Source: an uncultured Chloroflexota bacterium
Lineage (GTDB): Bacteria > Chloroflexota > Dehalococcoidia > SM23-28-2 > RBG-16-64-32
Direction: 5' to 3'
Length of the DNA: 7,248 nucleotides
Assembly: GCA_913056415.1 (NCBI GenBank)
Contig: CAJXNA010000101.1
Span: forward strand, 1 to 7,248
Position numbers and translations under genes: made by a program. The notes beneath the pieces are model-generated. The model saw only the letters and a program-made list of their open reading frames with translations. It searched no databases and was not told where the DNA came from. Positions 4,384 to 7,248 of this stretch are shown here, piece after piece; the stretch's first letter is position 1, and each line of letters starts with the position of its first letter.

Positions 4384-5829
4384 ATGCCACCTCGTCGAAC
4401 CAAGATCATCGCCACCATCGGGCCCGCTACCCGGAGCGAGGCTGCGGTGCGCTCGCTCATCGATGCCGGCGTCGACGCCTTTCGCCTCAACTTCTCCTAC
4501 GGCAGCCACGACGAGCACGCCGAGGCGTTCGACCTCATTCGGCGGCTGTCCCGCGACGCAGGCCGGCCGGTGGCCATCATGCAGGACCTCCAGGGGCCGA
4601 AGGTCAGGGTAGGGAAGCTAGCGAACGGGCCCTACCGGCTGGAGCCGGGTGACGAAACGACGTTCACGACCGATGACGTCAGAGGCGATGCCGCTTGCGT
4701 CCCGGTCAAGTACGCGGCGCTGCCGCAGGTTGTCAAGGCGGGCGACCGCATCCTGCTGGGCGACGGCGAGGCGGAGCTCAGGGTGGAGTCGGTCGCGGGG
4801 CCGGAGGTACGCGCCCGCGTGATCGAAGGCGGTGTCCTCAAGGAGAACCAGGGGATGCACCTGCCGGGCGTGGCCCTCAGGGAAGAGGCGCTCAGCGAGA
4901 AGGACCTGGCCGACCTCCGGTTGGGAGTCCAACTGGGTGTGGACTACGTCGCCCTCTCCTTCGTGCGCAGCGACGATGACGTTCGGCGCCTGAAGGAGCT
5001 CATCAAGGAGCAGGGGGCGCGTATCCCGGTCATCGCCAAGCTGGAGAAGAAAGAGGCGATTGAGGCCCTGGACGAGATCCTCGCCGCCGCCGATGGCGTC
5101 ATGGTCGCCCGCGGCGACCTGGGTCTGGAGCTGGGCCCCGAAAAGGTGCCGCTCCTGCAGAAGCGGATCATCCGCCAGGCGAACCGGCGCGGGATCCTTG
5201 TGATCACCGCCACCCAGATGCTGGAGTCCATGACCAACAGCCCACGGCCGACTCGTGCGGAGGCCTCCGACGTGGCCAACGCCATCTTAGACGGAACAGA
5301 TGCCGTAATGCTTTCCGCGGAGACGGCGGTGGGACGCTACGCGGCTCAGGCGGTGCGCATGATGGCCCGCATCGCCGAGGAGGCGGAGAGTGAGCCGGGA
5401 GACGGCCACGCCGAGGGGCGCCGGCTGAGCCACGCCCACGCCATGAGCCGCGCCGCCTGCGAGCTGGCCAACGACGTCCACGCCTCGGCCATCGTCGTCT
5501 TCACCCGCTCCGGCTACTCGGCCTACCTCGTATCGAAGGAGCGACCGACGATTCCGATCTTCGCATTCACACCCAGCAAGGCGGTGTCTCGACAACTGGC
5601 GCTATGGTGGGGCGTCACGCCGCTGGTCGCTGACTTCGCGCGCTCGGTCGAAGAGATGATCCCCCACACCGACCGCTATCTGGTGGAACAGGGCCTGCTA
5701 CGAAAGGGGGACGTGGTAGTCGTCGCCCGCTGGTCACCTCTACGGGTACGGGCCAAGGTCTGGACGAACTTCGTTCAGCTCCATCGGCTGGCCACCAAGA
5801 GCGCTGACGCCAGACTCGCGACAGACTGA
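4384..5829 (+). CDS. pyk: Pyruvate kinase
   Basis: Pyruvate kinase transfers phosphate from phosphoenolpyruvate to ADP, the last step of glycolysis, in the cytoplasm. The 481 residues match the usual 470-480 of bacterial enzymes without a C-terminal phosphohistidine domain. Visible are the opening RRTKIIATIGPATRS, R34-N36-S38 in RLNFSYG, D68-L-Q-G-P-K73-V-R in the K+/substrate region, the lid domain (about 71-168), K219 in AKLE, ARGDLG around D245, T277 in TATQMLESM, the following PTRAEASDVANA helix, MLSAET at 309-314, and the C-terminal regulatory-type domain from about 350 ending at VWTNFVQLHRL. DLQGPK rather than DTKGPE places it among the predicted K+-independent enzymes. The ATG at 4384 gives the natural N-terminus; GTG at 4381 adds one residue. 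Expression is probably from the leaderless promoter just upstream. The last 90 bp overlap the convergent carboxypeptidase gene. Confidence 0.97.
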   Translation: MPPRRTKIIATIGPATRSEAAVRSLIDAGVDAFRLNFSYGSHDEHAEAFDLIRRLSRDAGRPVAIMQDLQGPKVRVGKLANGPYRLEPGDETTFTTDDVRGDAACVPVKYAALPQVVKAGDRILLGDGEAELRVESVAGPEVRARVIEGGVLKENQGMHLPGVALREEALSEKDLADLRLGVQLGVDYVALSFVRSDDDVRRLKELIKEQGARIPVIAKLEKKEAIEALDEILAAADGVMVARGDLGLELGPEKVPLLQKRIIRQANRRGILVITATQMLESMTNSPRPTRAEASDVANAILDGTDAVMLSAETAVGRYAAQAVRMMARIAEEAESEPGDGHAEGRRLSHAHAMSRAACELANDVHASAIVVFTRSGYSAYLVSKERPTIPIFAFTPSKAVSRQLALWWGVTPLVADFARSVEEMIPHTDRYLVEQGLLRKGDVVVVARWSPLRVRAKVWTNFVQLHRLATKSADARLATD

Positions 5830-6825
5830 CTCGCTGCTGGCGAACGCCCACTCGAAGAGCGTCACGGCGTCCTCGTAGATACTCGAACTGCCCAGCGCTG
5901 ATACGATTAGGCGTCTACCCTCCCTCTCCGCCGCCGCCACGATAGTCTGTTGCGCCCCGTCCGTGTAGCCGATTTTTACCCCCAGCGAGTCCGGATACGA
6001 GTACACGAGCCGGTTGCCGTTCCACAGAAGCGGGCCGTCCCAGGCCGGCTGGTACGTGGTTGTACGGACAATGGCCGCCAGCTCCGGCTGCCTGATCAGC
6101 TCCCGCCCAAGCATGGCGATGTCGAACGCGGAGGTGTACTGGCCAAGCTCGTCCAGGCCGTGAGGGTTCGTGAAGTGGGTGTCGCTCAGCTCTAGCTGCT
6201 CCACCTTGTCGTTCATCAGATCGACGAAGGCAGTGGTGGTGAAGCCAACGTGTTCAGCGATAGCGATGGCGGCATCGTTACCGGAAGAGAGAAGCAGACC
6301 GTAGAGCAGATCGCGCAGGCTAAGCTGCTGTCCGGGCTCCAGCCCCATGACAGTCGAGTCTGTGGTGAGGGCAAGCTCCGCCCCATCCACCTGCACGTCA
6401 ACGATCTCCGAGAGGTCAGCTCGCTCGGCGGCGACCAGCGCAGTCGCGATCTTGGTGAGGCTGGCAGGCGCCGATCTTTGACGCACGCTATCGCCGTACA
6501 ACAACGCCCCGCACGGCTCCTCGATGATGACCGCCGACTGAGCAGTGATCGGAGGCGGCGCCGCGTCGCTGACGAAAGTCGAATCGTTCGGAGAGGGCGC
6601 GCAGGCGCCACCGGAAGTGCATTCTACCGAGGCGTAGACGGCGGGCGCGCAGCCTTCACTCCCTGGGCAGGCTGAGGAGCCGATAAGCTGTCCGCTACTG
6701 TCCTCCGTCAAGCGGGAAGCCAGGATCACGAAGCCTATCACCAGCGCCAGCGGAAGCAGGAGCAACCACTCTCGCTGCCTCGGGCGGTTGCGGCGCCGCG
6801 GATACCCGTATCTCCGTCTATCCAT
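5740..6825 (-). CDS. D-alanyl-D-alanine carboxypeptidase, membrane-anchored (peptidase S11 family)
   Basis: This penicillin-binding-protein-like serine peptidase trims the terminal D-Ala from peptidoglycan stem peptides outside the membrane. The 361 residues begin with an Arg-rich cytoplasmic tail (nine Arg in the first 18), then one hydrophobic helix near 20-37 without a clear cleavage site, so it is probably a type II anchor. A linker of about 55 residues with C53, C59, C69 and C75 follows. The catalytic domain runs from about 95 to 327, with S122-L-T-K125 (the nucleophile motif), S181-G-N183, and K284-I-G286 where most relatives have KTG. FTNPHGLDELGQYTSAFDIA (218-237) is typical of the DacA group. 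The C-terminal PBP5-type domain is absent. The ATG at 6825 has AGAGAGG four bases upstream. The final 29 codons and stop lie antisense over the end of pyruvate kinase and form a tail outside the core domain. Confidence 0.92.
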   Translation of the reverse strand: MDRRRYGYPRRRNRPRQREWLLLLPLALVIGFVILASRLTEDSSGQLIGSSACPGSEGCAPAVYASVECTSGGACAPSPNDSTFVSDAAPPPITAQSAVIIEEPCGALLYGDSVRQRSAPASLTKIATALVAAERADLSEIVDVQVDGAELALTTDSTVMGLEPGQQLSLRDLLYGLLLSSGNDAAIAIAEHVGFTTTAFVDLMNDKVEQLELSDTHFTNPHGLDELGQYTSAFDIAMLGRELIRQPELAAIVRTTTYQPAWDGPLLWNGNRLVYSYPDSLGVKIGYTDGAQQTIVAAAEREGRRLIVSALGSSSIYEDAVTLFEWAFASSESVCRESGVSALGGQPMELNEVRPDLGPYP

Positions 6826-6918
6826 CTAACCTCTCTAGTTAAATGCAATCAACGTGCGTTTGGTTAATGGGATGAAGCCGCTATTGACACTAAGCTCCGA
6901 AGCGCCAACGATGCTTGG
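6826..6918 (-). other. Gap between the phosphate transporter and carboxypeptidase genes
   Basis: These 93 bases separate two genes on the same strand. A small hairpin (5-bp stem TTGGC/GCCAA, 6904-6908 with 6915-6919) touches the stop codon of the transporter, but it has no T tract and is a poor intrinsic terminator. A weak promoter pair read on the minus strand (TTAACC at 6867-6862, 18 bases, TTTAAC at 6843-6838) would start transcription inside the ribosome site, so it is not convincing. The carboxypeptidase may be transcribed from the transporter or from a promoter I cannot define. Confidence 0.3.
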
Positions 6919-7248
6919 CTAACCTGGGATGGCCAGGGCGATGAGCCAGGCCAAACCGAAGCAGATAGGGAAGGTGACTATCCAGGCGGCCACGATATTG
7001 TAGGCGACGCCCCAGCGGACTGCGGAAAGGCGCCGCGTTGACCCAACCCCCATAATGGCGGTGCCGATGGTTTGGGTGGTGCTGAGGGGGATACCGAAGC
7101 GAGAGGTGATCGTCAGGGTGGCGGCTGCGGCCGTCTCGGCAGCGAATCCCTGGTACGTCTCCAGGTGCGTGATTCGCATGCCTAGCGTACGGATGATGCG
7201 CCAGCCGCCGGCCATGGTGCTAACGCCCAGCGTCCCCGCTCCCAGGAA
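6919..7248 (-). CDS. PiT-family inorganic phosphate transporter, C-terminal end; 5' part beyond the right edge
   Basis: PiT (PHO4 family) transporters carry phosphate, often as a metal-phosphate complex with H+ or Na+, across the cytoplasmic membrane. The visible 109 residues are the second inverted repeat of that family: TMAGGWRIIRTLGMRIT, the GFAAETAAAATL helix, the signature SRFGIPLSTTQTIGTAIMGVGS, then RRLSAVRWG, and a last hydrophobic helix AAWIVTFPICFGLAWLIALAI before the TAG stop at 6921-6919. The signature position written STTHT in many relatives is STTQT here. The frame is open without a stop to the window end, so the ATG at 7215 is internal and not the start. No PhoU-like partner gene is seen on the downstream side. 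The family assignment is firm; the transported ion partner is not visible. Confidence 0.92.
   Translation of the reverse strand, partial: FLGAGTLGVSTMAGGWRIIRTLGMRITHLETYQGFAAETAAAATLTITSRFGIPLSTTQTIGTAIMGVGSTRRLSAVRWGVAYNIVAAWIVTFPICFGLAWLIALAIPG

Noticed and set aside
6884..6889. Plus-strand TTGACA as a -35 box
   Set aside because: No acceptable -10 lies 16-18 bases downstream and both flanking genes are on the other strand.
6904..6919. Intrinsic terminator after the phosphate transporter
   Set aside because: The stem is only 5 bp and no T tract follows it in the direction of transcription.

Overview
The window is GC-rich and densely packed, with short gaps, overlapping genes and GTG starts. 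It looks like a chromosomal stretch of a free-living, probably aerobic or facultative bacterium. No rRNA, tRNA, mobile element or CRISPR array is visible. The style of the genes, and a promoter sitting directly on a start codon, would suit Chloroflexota or an actinobacterium-like lineage, but no gene here fixes the taxonomy and this is a weak inference. TGA serves as a normal stop in several genes and Trp is written TGG, so the standard bacterial code applies.

Layout. (1) Positions 1-2703, minus strand: an operon-like run transcribed leftwards, encoding a zinc-dependent medium-chain dehydrogenase, a PaaI-type hotdog thioesterase, a carboxymuconolactone decarboxylase/AhpD-like protein and the N-terminal 184 residues of NAD(P)H-hydrate epimerase, which runs off the left edge. 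Gaps are 23 bp, an overlap, and 23 bp. A promoter with a perfect TTGACA -35 box lies upstream at 2789-2818. (2) Positions 2926-4329, plus strand: a small two-helix membrane protein followed 9 bp later by a membrane-anchored DUF3179 protein. (3) Positions 4384-5829, plus strand: pyruvate kinase, apparently from a leaderless transcript. (4) Positions 5740-6825, minus strand: a membrane-anchored D-alanyl-D-alanine carboxypeptidase (peptidase S11), whose 3' end overlaps the 3' end of the pyruvate kinase gene by 90 bp. (5) Positions 6919-7248, minus strand: the C-terminal end of a PiT-family phosphate transporter, cut by the right edge.

The most interesting item is the DUF3179 gene. A simple gene call would split it into two ORFs (3190-3594 and 3616-4329), but both lie in one frame and are separated by a single TGA at 3592-3594. 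That TGA falls on the first Cys of the family's Cys-x-x-Cys motif (the surrounding residues read VTF-TGA-PLC). A perfect 6-bp hairpin with an 8-nt loop begins 13 nt downstream of the TGA, at a spacing expected of a bacterial SECIS element. The best reading is a selenoprotein with a U-x-x-C redox motif in an extracytoplasmic domain. The protein is internally duplicated, and the second copy has D-x-x-S at the matching place.

How the genes may work together: the left operon resembles a small-molecule or acyl-CoA catabolic cassette with a nicotinamide repair enzyme attached, though no substrate can be named. The two-gene membrane unit may be an envelope redox module of unknown function. The remaining genes are housekeeping.
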